IMG/VR virus record: IMGVR_UViG_3300046535_000406
Coordinates: 45,498-109,497 of that record
Strand: one strand, 5' to 3'
DNA length: 64,000 nt
Source: a virus
Shown in pieces: positions 49,236-57,306 of the stretch. A model generated the notes under the pieces. The model was not told the origin of the DNA, made no database searches, and was given only the letters and a program-made list of their open reading frames with translations. The first letter of the stretch is position 1. Every line of letters starts with the position of its first letter. The position numbers were made by a program, and so were the translations under genes.

Positions 49236-49474
49236 TTGTCGTTCTCCTCGATGAACCCGGCCCACTGGTCGAGCCTCGCGGCACCTTCTGGGTGCACTCG
49301 GTCGTGCTCCTCCCGTATCTTCCGCACGACCTCCGCCGGAAGGCGGGCTGCCATCATGGCCCCGGCGATGAACAGGCCAGCTGCGAGCTTGTTGCCCTCG
49401 AAGCCGTTGACGCCTGCGTACGCCTCGGCGGTGTAGATCAGGGCGTCAGCCGCATCCGCCTTCCGCCTGCTCAT
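49232..49474 (-). CDS. Small helical protein (80 aa)
   Basis: Ala-rich helices (ADALIYTAEAYAG, LAAGLFIAGAMMAAR). Overlaps both neighbours by 4 nt. Function unknown. Confidence 0.5.
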   Translation of the reverse strand: MSRRKADAADALIYTAEAYAGVNGFEGNKLAAGLFIAGAMMAARLPAEVVRKIREEHDRVHPEGAARLDQWAGFIEENDK

Positions 49475-49683
49475 GCCGGAGCCGCCTTCCGCTTCGGATG
49501 CCTGCCTCCCCGGGCCGCGCTCCCACGGTGGCTGGGGGCATCGGCGTAGGGGGACTTGCCGGTGGTCGAGATGGCCCGCTCCACGTCACCGTAGGTGCCA
49601 TCGTCGCGCTGGAAGCGTTCGAGCACGTCCTGTTCGAGCGGCGGCACGATCCGCCAGCCGCCGCCCGGGAGCTTGACTTTCAT
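49471..49683 (-). CDS. Small basic-tailed protein (70 aa)
   Basis: ATG 49683. KLPGGGWRIVPPLEQDVLER then a Lys/Arg-rich tail. ATGA overlaps. Confidence 0.5.
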   Translation of the reverse strand: MKVKLPGGGWRIVPPLEQDVLERFQRDDGTYGDVERAISTTGKSPYADAPSHRGSAARGGRHPKRKAAPA

Positions 49684-50342
49684 TCCGGGATCAGCCCCCG
49701 ATCCTCGGCGGTGCGCTGGCACATGGCGGCAGTCTGCACCAACTCCTTCAGGGCCTTCCTGTCCGAGGTGTCACGGCCCTTGTGGCCCTGAGAGTGCCAC
49801 CGCTGGACCTGCCGCCAGAACTCGCCCAACTCCTCCTTGATGATGGCGTAGCCCTCGTGGAGGCTGTTCACGGGTCCGTGGGCCTCACGGGCCTTGGCAA
49901 GCTCCGTCTCCACCATCTGGGGGAAGCTGCCGTAGCGAGGCTGCCCGGCGATGCGGCCACGCTCGATGGCGTTGGCGAACCAAGCGTGCAGGTCGTCCAG
50001 CAGCCCTTGGTCGTACGGGATGCCGGTGGCGTGGCGCTCGCCCGGCAGGGGAATGTACCTGCCCCCGAAGCGGGCCTGAAACGCCTTGGCCCATTCCATG
50101 CCGTCGGTGGTTTCGAGGGGGTCCGGCTCGGCCTTGACGGCCTCGGCCTTCACCACGTAGCTCTGCTGCTCCCGGTTCCAGTGCTCGCCGCCCATGGACT
50201 TCCACTCGTCGTGGCTCAGATGATGGACCTTGCGGAGGTGCATCACCCACGACTGGGCGGACCCGATCGGCCCGTGCTCGGAGCACCAGTCGTGACCGTT
50301 CCCGGATATGAACGCAGGGACATCAAGCGGCAATGCTGGCAC
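49680..50342 (-). CDS. Zinc-finger plus MazG-like protein (220 aa)
   Basis: GTG start 50342, overlapping the sbcC end by 20 nt. The N-terminus has WCSEHGPIGSAQSW followed by MHLRKVHH, a C2H2-like arrangement. The C-terminus, HEGYAIIKEELGEFWRQVQ followed by LKELVQTAAMCQRTAED, resembles a MazG-like nucleotide-pyrophosphohydrolase family common in phages. A role in nucleotide-pool control is inferred. Confidence 0.6.
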   Translation of the reverse strand: MPALPLDVPAFISGNGHDWCSEHGPIGSAQSWVMHLRKVHHLSHDEWKSMGGEHWNREQQSYVVKAEAVKAEPDPLETTDGMEWAKAFQARFGGRYIPLPGERHATGIPYDQGLLDDLHAWFANAIERGRIAGQPRYGSFPQMVETELAKAREAHGPVNSLHEGYAIIKEELGEFWRQVQRWHSQGHKGRDTSDRKALKELVQTAAMCQRTAEDRGLIPE

Positions 50343-52362
50343 TGGCGACTCCTTCGCTGTTCTGGGTGACCTCGATGCGGTGCGCTCCCATGCGCTCCAA
50401 CCGCTCGATGACATCTGGGTGGTGGGACACGACGAGGATGCGGGTGAAGTCGTCGGCGATCGACGCGAGGGTGTCAAGCACGGCGTTGCGCCCAGCGTCG
50501 TCCTGCCAGCGGTCGAAGCTCTCATCGAGCACGAGCGTGTCGATGTGCCGGTCGGACAGGACCGAGGTGATGCCCATGCGGAGCGCCAGATCGACCCTGA
50601 ACTGCTGCCCGCCGGAGAGCATGGCGTAGTTACGTGGCGAGCCCGTCCCCGGATCAACGACCACGTCGAGCGTGTCCGTCGCCGTGCCCTTGGCAGTGGC
50701 CTTCTGGGTCAGGAGCCGCAGGCTGAAGTTGCCCGGCATCCGGGCCAGCACGCCGTTGGCGTGATCCTCGATCACCGGCAGGGCCGCTTCGAGCTTCATG
50801 GTCGGGATGCCGTCCCGACTGAATGCGTCCCGGACCACGGAGAAGATCGAGGCATCCTTCCGGGCAGCCTCCGTCTCGGAGAGCAGCCGGGTGTGTGTCT
50901 CGATGTCGCGGTCGATCGACATGCGCTCCAACGACTCGCTGGCGAAGTCCGACTTGGCCTCTTGGAGTCGCCCGACGATCCGGTCGCGACTCGCCTTGGC
51001 GGCTGCAAGCTCGACCTCAGCCGCGCTGAGCTTGCCTGCCTCAGCTTCCAGAGCGTCGTTCTCGGCCTTCAGGGCGCGACCGCGCTCCGCCAGTGGCGTC
51101 AATGCAGCCAGAGCCTCCGCTACGGCGCTCTGGGCACGCTCCAAGCTCGTTCTGGCATCGGAGTGGCGTCTATCCCAATCCAGCCAGTCGGAGCGCCCTG
51201 AGCGAGCCTTGGAGGCGACGGATGCGGCTTCGATGGCACGCTTCTGCGCCTCACCCAGCAGGGACTCCACCATCGCCAGATCGGCCTGAGCCTGCTCCAC
51301 GGCCACGGCGTCCACGCCGGGCTGGAAGACCTCACCGCAGTTGGGGCAGGTGACGGGCTTTGACTGACCGGCGGCGTCGAGCAGCGCCTGAGCGTGGGAC
51401 TTCTGATCCTTCAGCGCGAGGTGCTGGGCACGAGCGGTGGCGGCATCCTCAGCTGAGGCGGTCACCTGATCCTCGGACACGATCGCGAATGGGGAGGTGG
51501 TGACCAGCGTCAGGGTGGCCTGAGCCGCCGTGACACCCGCCAGAGCGTCGGTGTGCTTCACCTTGGCCGCAAGGAACTCCTTGCGTGCATCCGCAAGCTG
51601 GGCCTCGACCACGGTGGCGCGGTAGGCCCGCGCCTTGGCGTCAGCCAGCGCGGTGACGGCCTCGTCCGCCTCGGTGGTGGCCTTCAGCAGCGATAGCTCG
51701 CCCTCGCGGATCACCTCTGCGGCTGCCGCCAACCGCGCTGCCGCCGCTTCACGGAGCGCAGGAAGGTCGGCAGTCGAGAGGTGTGCCAGCTGGGTGGCGT
51801 TGGAGTCAATGATGGCCTTGGCGGACGCGACGTGGGCCTTGGCGGCCTCCACCCACTCCGGGTACTGCTCCTGATCCAGCAGCAGGTCGATCAGCAGGTC
51901 TTTGCGATCCTTGGGCTGCTCGTCCATCAGGTTCCGGGTGCGCTGCAAGGCGAACGGGCCAGCCAGCAGGGCGTCGTAACCGATCCCGATGCGTCGGCGT
52001 ACCTCGGCCCGCGTCTCGGGGCCGGTGGCAGCGGTCCCCAGACCGACCTTCAGCGGCTGCCCATCAACCGCGAGAGACAGGGTAGCGTCGCGGCCACGGC
52101 CCTTCGAGCGGGTGATCGTCAGGGGCTGGCCCTCCACGACCACGTCCAGCGACACGGAGCACGAGTCGGCACCGTCGCGGATCAACTCGTCCAGCGTCGG
52201 GGCTCGGGACTTGTCCCAGATGGCCCACGTGATCGCTTCGATGATCGCGGACTTGCCAGCGCCGACGGGTCCCGTCAGGACCCCGATGTGGATGCCTCGC
52301 AGATCGAGGTCGGTGTCCTCGTGGGCGAACCAGTTGCGAAGCCGAATGGCCTGAACGTCTAT
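50323..52362 (-). CDS. sbcC: SbcC/Rad50-like ATPase of the SbcCD nuclease; AUA start
   Basis: 679 residues if started at ATA 52362, which follows a GGAGG at 5-nt spacing. The first in-frame TTG (52185) would remove the Walker A, GPVGAGKS (residues 31-38). A stop lies just upstream, and no ATG, GTG or TTG precedes the Walker A. Long Ala-rich coiled coils flank the zinc hook CPNC (about 338). The C-terminus has the signature LSGGQQFRVDLALRMG (about 581), Walker B LVLDES and an H-loop VVSHH. With SbcD, 0.9 kb upstream, it forms an exonuclease/hairpin nuclease for DNA ends and recombination. Confidence 0.85.
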   Translation of the reverse strand: MDVQAIRLRNWFAHEDTDLDLRGIHIGVLTGPVGAGKSAIIEAITWAIWDKSRAPTLDELIRDGADSCSVSLDVVVEGQPLTITRSKGRGRDATLSLAVDGQPLKVGLGTAATGPETRAEVRRRIGIGYDALLAGPFALQRTRNLMDEQPKDRKDLLIDLLLDQEQYPEWVEAAKAHVASAKAIIDSNATQLAHLSTADLPALREAAAARLAAAAEVIREGELSLLKATTEADEAVTALADAKARAYRATVVEAQLADARKEFLAAKVKHTDALAGVTAAQATLTLVTTSPFAIVSEDQVTASAEDAATARAQHLALKDQKSHAQALLDAAGQSKPVTCPNCGEVFQPGVDAVAVEQAQADLAMVESLLGEAQKRAIEAASVASKARSGRSDWLDWDRRHSDARTSLERAQSAVAEALAALTPLAERGRALKAENDALEAEAGKLSAAEVELAAAKASRDRIVGRLQEAKSDFASESLERMSIDRDIETHTRLLSETEAARKDASIFSVVRDAFSRDGIPTMKLEAALPVIEDHANGVLARMPGNFSLRLLTQKATAKGTATDTLDVVVDPGTGSPRNYAMLSGGQQFRVDLALRMGITSVLSDRHIDTLVLDESFDRWQDDAGRNAVLDTLASIADDFTRILVVSHHPDVIERLERMGAHRIEVTQNSEGVASASIAA

Positions 52363-52387
52363 GGGAGCCTCCGGTCAGCGTGCGAAC

Positions 52388-52476
52388 GCACTGGTGGCAG
52401 AGTCCGAGGTTCGAGCAGAGCCTCGGACCCCCCGTGAGGACCTGCGAAGGTCGCGGGGCTGGACTGCCACCAGTGC
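52388..52476 (-). ncRNA. Structured leader RNA (three-way junction) of the sbcC operon
   Basis: Three nested stems are visible. P1 has 13 bp, GCACTGGTGGCAG (52388-52400) with its complement (52464-52476). P2 has 8 bp (52402-52409 with 52421-52428). P3 pairs CCCCG with CGGGG (52430-52434, 52454-52458) and GACC with GGTC. The promoter's expected start is about 52477, so the transcript would begin with P1 itself. The sbcC ribosome-binding site follows 17 nt beyond. A regulatory or RNA-stabilising element is likely; the ligand, if any, is unknown. Confidence 0.55.
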
Positions 52477-52483
52477 TTCGGAG

Positions 52484-52512
52484 AAGGTACTCCTGCGCCG
52501 ACAGGAAGTCAA
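52484..52512 (-). promoter_or_regulatory. Dispersed promoter copy
   Basis: -35 TTGACT (52507-52512), 17-nt spacer starting TCCTG, -10 TACCTT (52484-52489). Begins 4 nt after the TGA of gene 52517-52888. Confidence 0.7.
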
Positions 52513-52516
52513 TAGC

Positions 52517-52888
52517 TCAGAGGCTGGCAATCCAGTCATCGAACGTCTTGCCCGGGTTGGCGGTCTGCCACTCGAACAGGGCACGCCGCTGACGCATCGA
52601 CAAGCCCGAGGGCATGTGCGGGCCGCAGGTGCGCCGGTAGCCGGTCATGGTGGGCGTGCCGCACGAGGACTGCTCCATGCACCCGGGCTCGTCACAGCGG
52701 GCCTGTGGGGCAGGCATGGGGTCATCCCAGCCAAGCACCTCGAACGCTTCCTCCAACGCCGACAGGCCGCCGGTCCAGTAGCCGCCATCCCTGTCGGACC
52801 AGTAGGCGAACTGGCGGCACATGCCTTCGAGGGCTTCGCGAAGCTCCTGTTCGGTGGGGTGGCGGGTCAGGGCTTCTTCTTGCGCCAT
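52517..52888 (-). CDS. Cys-bearing protein (123 aa)
   Basis: ATG 52888. A helical N-terminus (TEQELREALEGMCRQFAYW), then CDEPGCMEQSSC and a CGPH knuckle. Ends with KTFDDWIASL. Last gene of the SbcD-containing operon. Function unknown. Confidence 0.5.
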   Translation of the reverse strand: MAQEEALTRHPTEQELREALEGMCRQFAYWSDRDGGYWTGGLSALEEAFEVLGWDDPMPAPQARCDEPGCMEQSSCGTPTMTGYRRTCGPHMPSGLSMRQRRALFEWQTANPGKTFDDWIASL

Positions 52889-53061
52889 GTGCTGGCCTCC
52901 GGGCAGGTGCTGAAGTGAGAGGTGCCGTCTGGGTTGACTGGCGTCATCCGGCCCTCGCGGGTGCGGCACCACGAGACACGCTCATCGCAGGATCGGCACC
53001 GGCTCACGCTCAGGAAGGAGTAGCCCTCGGGGATCGTGAAGCCGGGTACGAGGTCAGCCAC
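52867..53061 (-). CDS. Small zinc-ribbon protein (64 aa)
   Basis: GTG 53061 overlaps the upstream stop by 8 nt (TTG 53076 is an alternative). CRSCDERVSWC and a final CPEAS. Overlaps the next gene by 22 nt. Confidence 0.5.
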   Translation of the reverse strand: MADLVPGFTIPEGYSFLSVSRCRSCDERVSWCRTREGRMTPVNPDGTSHFSTCPEASTWRKKKP

Positions 53062-53269
53062 TTTCAGCCGCGTCAAGCGTCTGGAACGCCTTCAGCGTGG
53101 CTTCGATCGCCACGGCCCGGTCACGCTCCGGCAGCGACTCGATGGTGCGGATCAGCAGGTCATAGCACGGGCAGATGCACATGCCCATCTTGTGGAACAT
53201 CTGGTGGTTGGCGACGGACTTCGCCTCGTCCTCGGTGAACAGCGGCACCGTCTGCACGAGGCCGCTCAC
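53054..53269 (-). CDS. Small protein with CICPC motif (71 aa)
   Basis: GTG 53269 (GTGA overlap with sbcD). HKMGMCICPCYDLL then a helix (RAVAIEATLKAFQTL). A small metal-binding protein; function unknown. Confidence 0.5.
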   Translation of the reverse strand: MSGLVQTVPLFTEDEAKSVANHQMFHKMGMCICPCYDLLIRTIESLPERDRAVAIEATLKAFQTLDAAESG

Positions 53270-54438
53270 TGCGCCGGTCCGATCAGGGACTGGAAAGCCG
53301 CCACGTACACCTCGGGTTCGAGGCCACGCCAGCTGCAATAGGCGGTCAGGGCGTCAACCGGCGTGGAGGCGCGCTCCAACGCTCGCTCGGTGGGTTCTGC
53401 TCGCTCGGGCACGATCACCTCGGTCTGGACGTAGCTGGCGCCCTTCAGGTAGAACTGCTGCTCGGTGATCCGGGAAGCCCGGGATGACGAGCGATCCGGG
53501 TAGTGCAGCCGCAGGCGCACGATGGCGCCGGGAGCCAGATCAGCCGGTGCGTCGAAGATGCCAGCCTCGATGTCCGCGTCGCCCTCGAATAGCTCCATCG
53601 GCCTCGGGTTCGAGGGGATGACCGTAACCTTGGGCAGCTGTCCGCGCTCCACGTCAACGAGCAGGAAGCCCTTCGACTGACCGGCCTCACCGAAGTCCAC
53701 CCACTCGGGCGCTCCGGCGTACCACGCCTTCTGGCCGATCTGCTGCTGCTTGTGGATATGTCCCAGAGCGGCGTAGTCGAACAGGTCCAGCACGTGGCTG
53801 CCCACGCTCACGTCGTTTTCGAGGCGCATGGTGCGCTCGGAGCCAGCCACAGCGCCGACGGCGGTCAGGTGCCCGGCGAAGATGATCGGCGTCACGGAGT
53901 CCGACGATGCGACGGCTTCCTCGTAGAGCGCCGTGATCGCGTTCTCCAAGTCATTCGACAGAGTCTCGTGGCGCTCCTGATCGTCGGTCAGGTCAGGGCG
54001 GCTTACGTCGTACGCCCGCTTATGCGGGTAGGGCACGGAGACAAGCTGGACCGTCTCACCGGCCACCAGCGTGGTGATGCCGGGGCTCGTGATGACCTGC
54101 CCGCGTTCCCAGTCAATCTCGGCCAGCATCCGCAGGGTGGCACTCCCCGGGTCGCTGATCACCCATCGCCCGTCGTGGTTGCCGTCGAGTAGGACCCACT
54201 CCGTGAACAGGGACAGCTGTTCGAGGAAGCGAGTGGCGACGGCGATCGCCCGGGGCTCTGGCTTCCGCCCGTCGAACAGGTCGCCGACGATGATCGCCAG
54301 ATCGGGCTTGTGCTCGGCGGCGGCTGCGCAGAAGCGGTTCAGGACGGCGTCAAGATCATCCAGCCGGGAGTAGGGCTTCCCCGGCTGGGCCATGTTCGGC
54401 ATCCCCAGATGGATGTCAGCGGTGTGCAGGAGCTTCAC
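53266..54438 (-). CDS. sbcD: SbcD/Mre11-like nuclease subunit
   Basis: 390 residues from GTG 54438 (GAGGAAG upstream). Calcineurin-like phosphoesterase motifs appear in order: HTADIHLG, VGDLFDG, LLDGNHDG, FAGHLT and LGHIHKQ. The two-metal site is therefore complete. It pairs with the sbcC gene, from which it is separated by three small genes and a promoter. Expected role: processing of DNA ends and hairpins during phage replication or recombination. Confidence 0.9.
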   Translation of the reverse strand: MKLLHTADIHLGMPNMAQPGKPYSRLDDLDAVLNRFCAAAAEHKPDLAIIVGDLFDGRKPEPRAIAVATRFLEQLSLFTEWVLLDGNHDGRWVISDPGSATLRMLAEIDWERGQVITSPGITTLVAGETVQLVSVPYPHKRAYDVSRPDLTDDQERHETLSNDLENAITALYEEAVASSDSVTPIIFAGHLTAVGAVAGSERTMRLENDVSVGSHVLDLFDYAALGHIHKQQQIGQKAWYAGAPEWVDFGEAGQSKGFLLVDVERGQLPKVTVIPSNPRPMELFEGDADIEAGIFDAPADLAPGAIVRLRLHYPDRSSSRASRITEQQFYLKGASYVQTEVIVPERAEPTERALERASTPVDALTAYCSWRGLEPEVYVAAFQSLIGPAQ

Positions 54439-54587
54439 GCCTTCTTCCTCCGCTGGTGCTGCCAGTGCGACACTTCGGTGGTGGGGTTCCAGATGTAGGT
54501 GACCGGCTCCCCGCAGACGGCACAGGTCATCGAGCCCGTGCGGTTCCACGCCTGAACGCGGTGGCCGCGAGGTGGCTTCGGGGGCAT
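54435..54587 (-). CDS. Very small zinc-finger protein (50 aa)
   Basis: ATG 54587 to TGA 54435, ATGA and GTGA overlaps with both neighbours. CAVCGEPVTYIWNP followed by SHWQH gives a compact CxxC...HxxH site. Short but well supported by overlaps and composition. Confidence 0.55.
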   Translation of the reverse strand: MPPKPPRGHRVQAWNRTGSMTCAVCGEPVTYIWNPTTEVSHWQHQRRKKA

Positions 54588-54787
54588 CAGGGGCGCACCT
54601 CGTTGCGGATCGTCACGTTGACATGACTGTGGGGCCGGTGAAAGGCGACGCCGGTCAGCGTGCCCTCGCGTCCGCCTGAGTGGTGGTGCTCGTGTTCATG
54701 CTCCACGAACACGAGCGGGGTCTGGGTGGTGTGTCGGTGCCGGTGGCTGTGGGTGACGTGCTCCGGGGCTCGGTTAGCGCGTGCCAT
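54587..54787 (-). CDS. His-rich small protein (66 aa)
   Basis: HVTHSHRHRHTTQT and EHEHEHHHSGG, with a C-terminal RPHSHVNVTI. About a fifth of residues are His, which suggests metal binding. Abuts the next upstream gene. Confidence 0.5.
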   Translation of the reverse strand: MARANRAPEHVTHSHRHRHTTQTPLVFVEHEHEHHHSGGREGTLTGVAFHRPHSHVNVTIRNEVRP

Positions 54788-55798
54788 CTACTGGCCCGTC
54801 CAGAACTCGGCATCGTGCTCGTGGCTGCGCGCCGTCTGGCGGGACTTCGCTTCGTCCGCCTCGTGGTCCATCCCGGACAAGTCCACTCGGGCGTTGTCGG
54901 ACGGCTGGGTGTCGGCCTCGTCAGCCGCAAACTGCTGGTTGACAGCCTGATCCAGATCGTCGTCAGTGCCGCCGACCTCGATGTCCTGCAACTCGGTGTG
55001 GCTCAGGCGCCGGACCTCCGGGGCCTCCTGCCCGAACAGGTTGCTGAGCACCCGCTTGGCGGAGTCCTGCCGCTCGACCGGCGTCATCTCGTCCCGGTAG
55101 CCGACCACGCGGACGGTCACGTCACGAGGTGAAGTCAGGCGACCGAGGGTCTTCAGCCCGGTGGCGACCTTCATAATCCGGGTCCGGGCGACGGTCTGGG
55201 CGTAGCGGATGCCCATGGTGCGGGCCTGCATGTACGCCTTCATCGCCTTGCGCTCGGCAGCCGCATCCTTCAGGACGTAGAGCGGGAAGCCGAAGGCGTC
55301 GAAGATGGGCTGCTTGTTGTCGTCAAGCGCCGGGATGGAGTCGTACGACTCGACGCGGGCACCGGCCAAAATCCACTTCGGATCGACCTCGATGTCCTCG
55401 ACGGTGGCGACCATCTGCCCGGCCTCGTTGTACCAGACACCGGCCATCCGAATGTAGACGTAGCCGTTGGCATCGTGGATCGGGTTGTTCGCCATGGCGC
55501 CGTCGCGGCCCACGACCTTCTCCGGGAGCCAGAAGCTGACGCCCAGCACGCGGTTGATGTAGTCGTAGCCGTCGGACGTGATGCCGACCTTGGGCGGGAT
55601 GAAGCCAGCCGTGCCGGGGTTGCCGGAGCCACGGATGGCGTACTGGAAGCCAGCCGGGAGGGCGACGACCGTCTCGATGCGCGTGACCTTGCCACGGACC
55701 GCGACCTGCGCGACCTCGATCAGGGGTCCGCCAATCTCCATGGGAGCGACGGCGTTGGGGTTGGCCTGCTGCTCAGCAGGCGGAGCGGCCTGAGCCAT
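54788..55798 (-). CDS. Possible annealing/ssDNA-binding-type recombination protein (336 aa)
   Basis: GGAGG upstream of ATG 55798. A beta-rich N-terminal half ends in YVYIRMAGVWYNEAGQ. A basic helical element follows (RKAMKAYMQARTMGIRYA, then QTVARTRIMKVATGL), a pattern I associate with phage annealases and ssDNA proteins. The tail is acidic. The SbcCD context supports recombination. I cannot name a family with certainty. Confidence 0.45.
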   Translation of the reverse strand: MAQAAPPAEQQANPNAVAPMEIGGPLIEVAQVAVRGKVTRIETVVALPAGFQYAIRGSGNPGTAGFIPPKVGITSDGYDYINRVLGVSFWLPEKVVGRDGAMANNPIHDANGYVYIRMAGVWYNEAGQMVATVEDIEVDPKWILAGARVESYDSIPALDDNKQPIFDAFGFPLYVLKDAAAERKAMKAYMQARTMGIRYAQTVARTRIMKVATGLKTLGRLTSPRDVTVRVVGYRDEMTPVERQDSAKRVLSNLFGQEAPEVRRLSHTELQDIEVGGTDDDLDQAVNQQFAADEADTQPSDNARVDLSGMDHEADEAKSRQTARSHEHDAEFWTGQ

Positions 55799-55852
55799 GT
55801 GCTTGGAGCCTCCTGTGGGGTTTGACGCGAGCGTGGGCGCTGGTCGTGCCAG

Positions 55853-56056
55853 CTAGGGTGTCGCAACCTTGCGACGGGGCGGACCGATCGGCTTGGGTGG
55901 CCCGGATCGGAGGATGGACGCGACCCGCTGCTTCGTCAGCGGCGGATCGAATAGCTCGCCTATCTCGGTCAGGCTCTTGCCGTCGTCCCGGGAAGCGCGG
56001 ATGCGCTCGAAGCGAGCGATGCGTTCCTCGTGGGAAGTCGTGACGACTCCGGGCAT
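55853..56056 (-). CDS. Small helix-turn-helix DNA-binding protein (67 aa)
   Basis: RIRASRDDGKSLTEIGELFD then TKQRVASIL forms a sigma-region-4-like or repressor-like HTH, with a basic Pro-rich tail. It is a candidate binder for the dispersed TTGACTTCCTG elements, by proximity and type only. Confidence 0.6.
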   Translation of the reverse strand: MPGVVTTSHEERIARFERIRASRDDGKSLTEIGELFDPPLTKQRVASILRSGPPKPIGPPRRKVATP

Positions 56057-56066
56057 GGGCTACCTC

Positions 56067-56450
56067 TCATTCGGGCTCGGGGATGGCGAGCATTCGCCGG
56101 GCCTTCTGCATGGCCCAGCACCCCTTGGGGCGCAGGGCAAGACTCTTGGTCGCCTCGCAGCGACACAGGACGGCTCGGTCGTTGGGGCCGAAGTCGAACA
56201 CCGACACGACATGCGGCGGACCGTCATGGCGCGAGGGGAAGACCAGTGCGACAGGGTCTGGGAACGGGTCCGGCACCGGCACGGGAACGGGCTCCGAACC
56301 ATCCATGGTCAGTTGCTCGAACGGAGCGGGCGGCTTCCGCCCGGACTTGACTTCGAGCACGGTCGCAGAAGCTCCCCCAGAAGGAGCCTCCTCGAACGGG
56401 CGGACGACGGGACCGGCGAACTCCGTGTCCTCGTCGAGCAACGTAACCAT
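56067..56450 (-). CDS. Protein with Pro/Val linker, leaderless (127 aa)
   Basis: ATG 56450 is exactly 7 nt after the -10 CATACT, so the mRNA should begin at the start codon. A low-complexity EPVPVPVPDPFPDP linker joins two parts; the second has CRCEATKSLALRPKGCW. Function unknown. Confidence 0.5.
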   Translation of the reverse strand: MVTLLDEDTEFAGPVVRPFEEAPSGGASATVLEVKSGRKPPAPFEQLTMDGSEPVPVPVPDPFPDPVALVFPSRHDGPPHVVSVFDFGPNDRAVLCRCEATKSLALRPKGCWAMQKARRMLAIPEPE

Positions 56451-56457
56451 GCGTCGG

Positions 56458-56486
56458 AGTATGGGCTTCCGGGGTCAGGAAGTCAA
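56458..56486 (-). promoter_or_regulatory. Dispersed promoter copy, leaderless, inside a coding end
   Basis: -35 TTGACT (56481-56486), 17-nt spacer starting TCCTG, -10 CATACT (56458-56463). The upstream gene is read through TTG ACT TCC and stops at the following TGA. Confidence 0.75.
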
Positions 56487-56876
56487 CAGGTCAGGTGCCG
56501 GAGACGGACTCCCACGCGGGCCACCATCGTCGCCGGTATCGGCGGCTGCCACGAGGCACAGGTCGCACATGACCGCGTGGATGCCCTTGCCCTCGGGCCT
56601 CGAACGAGCGTCCAGCTTCACTGACTTGGCTTCGGGGTCAATCGGCAGTCCGCACTCGGTGTGCCCCTCCCCGAACTCGGTCGGCGTGTCGGACACGAGG
56701 TGCCACCACCCGGGGCCCATCGAGTTGTCGATCCAGCGGATGCCCTCAGCCGACTCCGTCGGCTTGCCGGGATCGAGATGGAACACGCCCGTCTCGGCGC
56801 GATAGAGCAGGTCAGGCGAGCCCATGGGCTCAGACACAGGCAGGTCGTAGGGTGGGTGGTCGCCACGAGTGCACAC
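56475..56876 (-). CDS. Protein with Trp/Cys motifs (133 aa)
   Basis: GTG 56876 with GGAGG upstream. RWIDNSMGPGWWHLVSDTP, HTECGLPID and VMCDLCLVA suggest a zinc-binding fold. Its last codons (LLTS) come from the promoter element. Confidence 0.5.
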   Translation of the reverse strand: MCTRGDHPPYDLPVSEPMGSPDLLYRAETGVFHLDPGKPTESAEGIRWIDNSMGPGWWHLVSDTPTEFGEGHTECGLPIDPEAKSVKLDARSRPEGKGIHAVMCDLCLVAAADTGDDGGPRGSPSPAPDLLTS

Positions 56877-56878
56877 GG

Positions 56879-57109
56879 CTACGTGCCCTCCACCCACCCG
56901 TCGAAGCCGAACTCATCGAAGCTCGGCACGAGGGTGGTCCCGCAGTCGGCGCACCACGCCTCGCCCCGGCGCTCCGTCGTCCCGTCGGGGCTGAGGGCGG
57001 CCTCCGTGTTCTCGTGCTCGCAGCAGCCGAGGTGGTGGGTGACACTGGCGGAGTCCATGGCGTCCAACTCCTCGTGGCAGACGACGCACTGGCGGTCGAT
57101 GGCAATCAT
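56879..57109 (-). CDS. Multi-Cys zinc-ribbon protein (76 aa)
   Basis: ATG 57109 (ATGA). CVVC, CCEHE and CADC: two CxxC pairs and a CC. Function unknown. Confidence 0.5.
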   Translation of the reverse strand: MIAIDRQCVVCHEELDAMDSASVTHHLGCCEHENTEAALSPDGTTERRGEAWCADCGTTLVPSFDEFGFDGWVEGT

Positions 57110-57306
57110 CAGACGGTGACCTCCTCGCATTCCATCCCGCCCGTCGCATCGTGAGCGTAGACCCGACCCGGGCAACGCCCTTCGACCCGCTCGCGTGCGG
57201 TGCGGGTGATGTGGTGCTCCTTGACCCCGCAATCCACGAGCGACACGGGTCGCCCGCAGTGGGGGCAATCGGTCCGGCTCGCTCGGCGGGGGTATCGCTT
57301 CGTCAT
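57109..57306 (-). CDS. Small basic zinc-ribbon protein (65 aa)
   Basis: ATG 57306 (GTG 57309 is also possible). CPHCGRPVSLVDCGV and CPGRVYAH, Arg-rich start. Confidence 0.5.
   Translation of the reverse strand: MTKRYPRRASRTDCPHCGRPVSLVDCGVKEHHITRTARERVEGRCPGRVYAHDATGGMECEEVTV

Noticed and set aside
56475-56486. Promoter copy dismissed because it overlaps coding sequence
   Set aside because: I considered discarding this promoter, but its -35, spacer, TCCTG and -10 are as good as any, and the overlap involves only the last codons of the upstream gene. I kept it.
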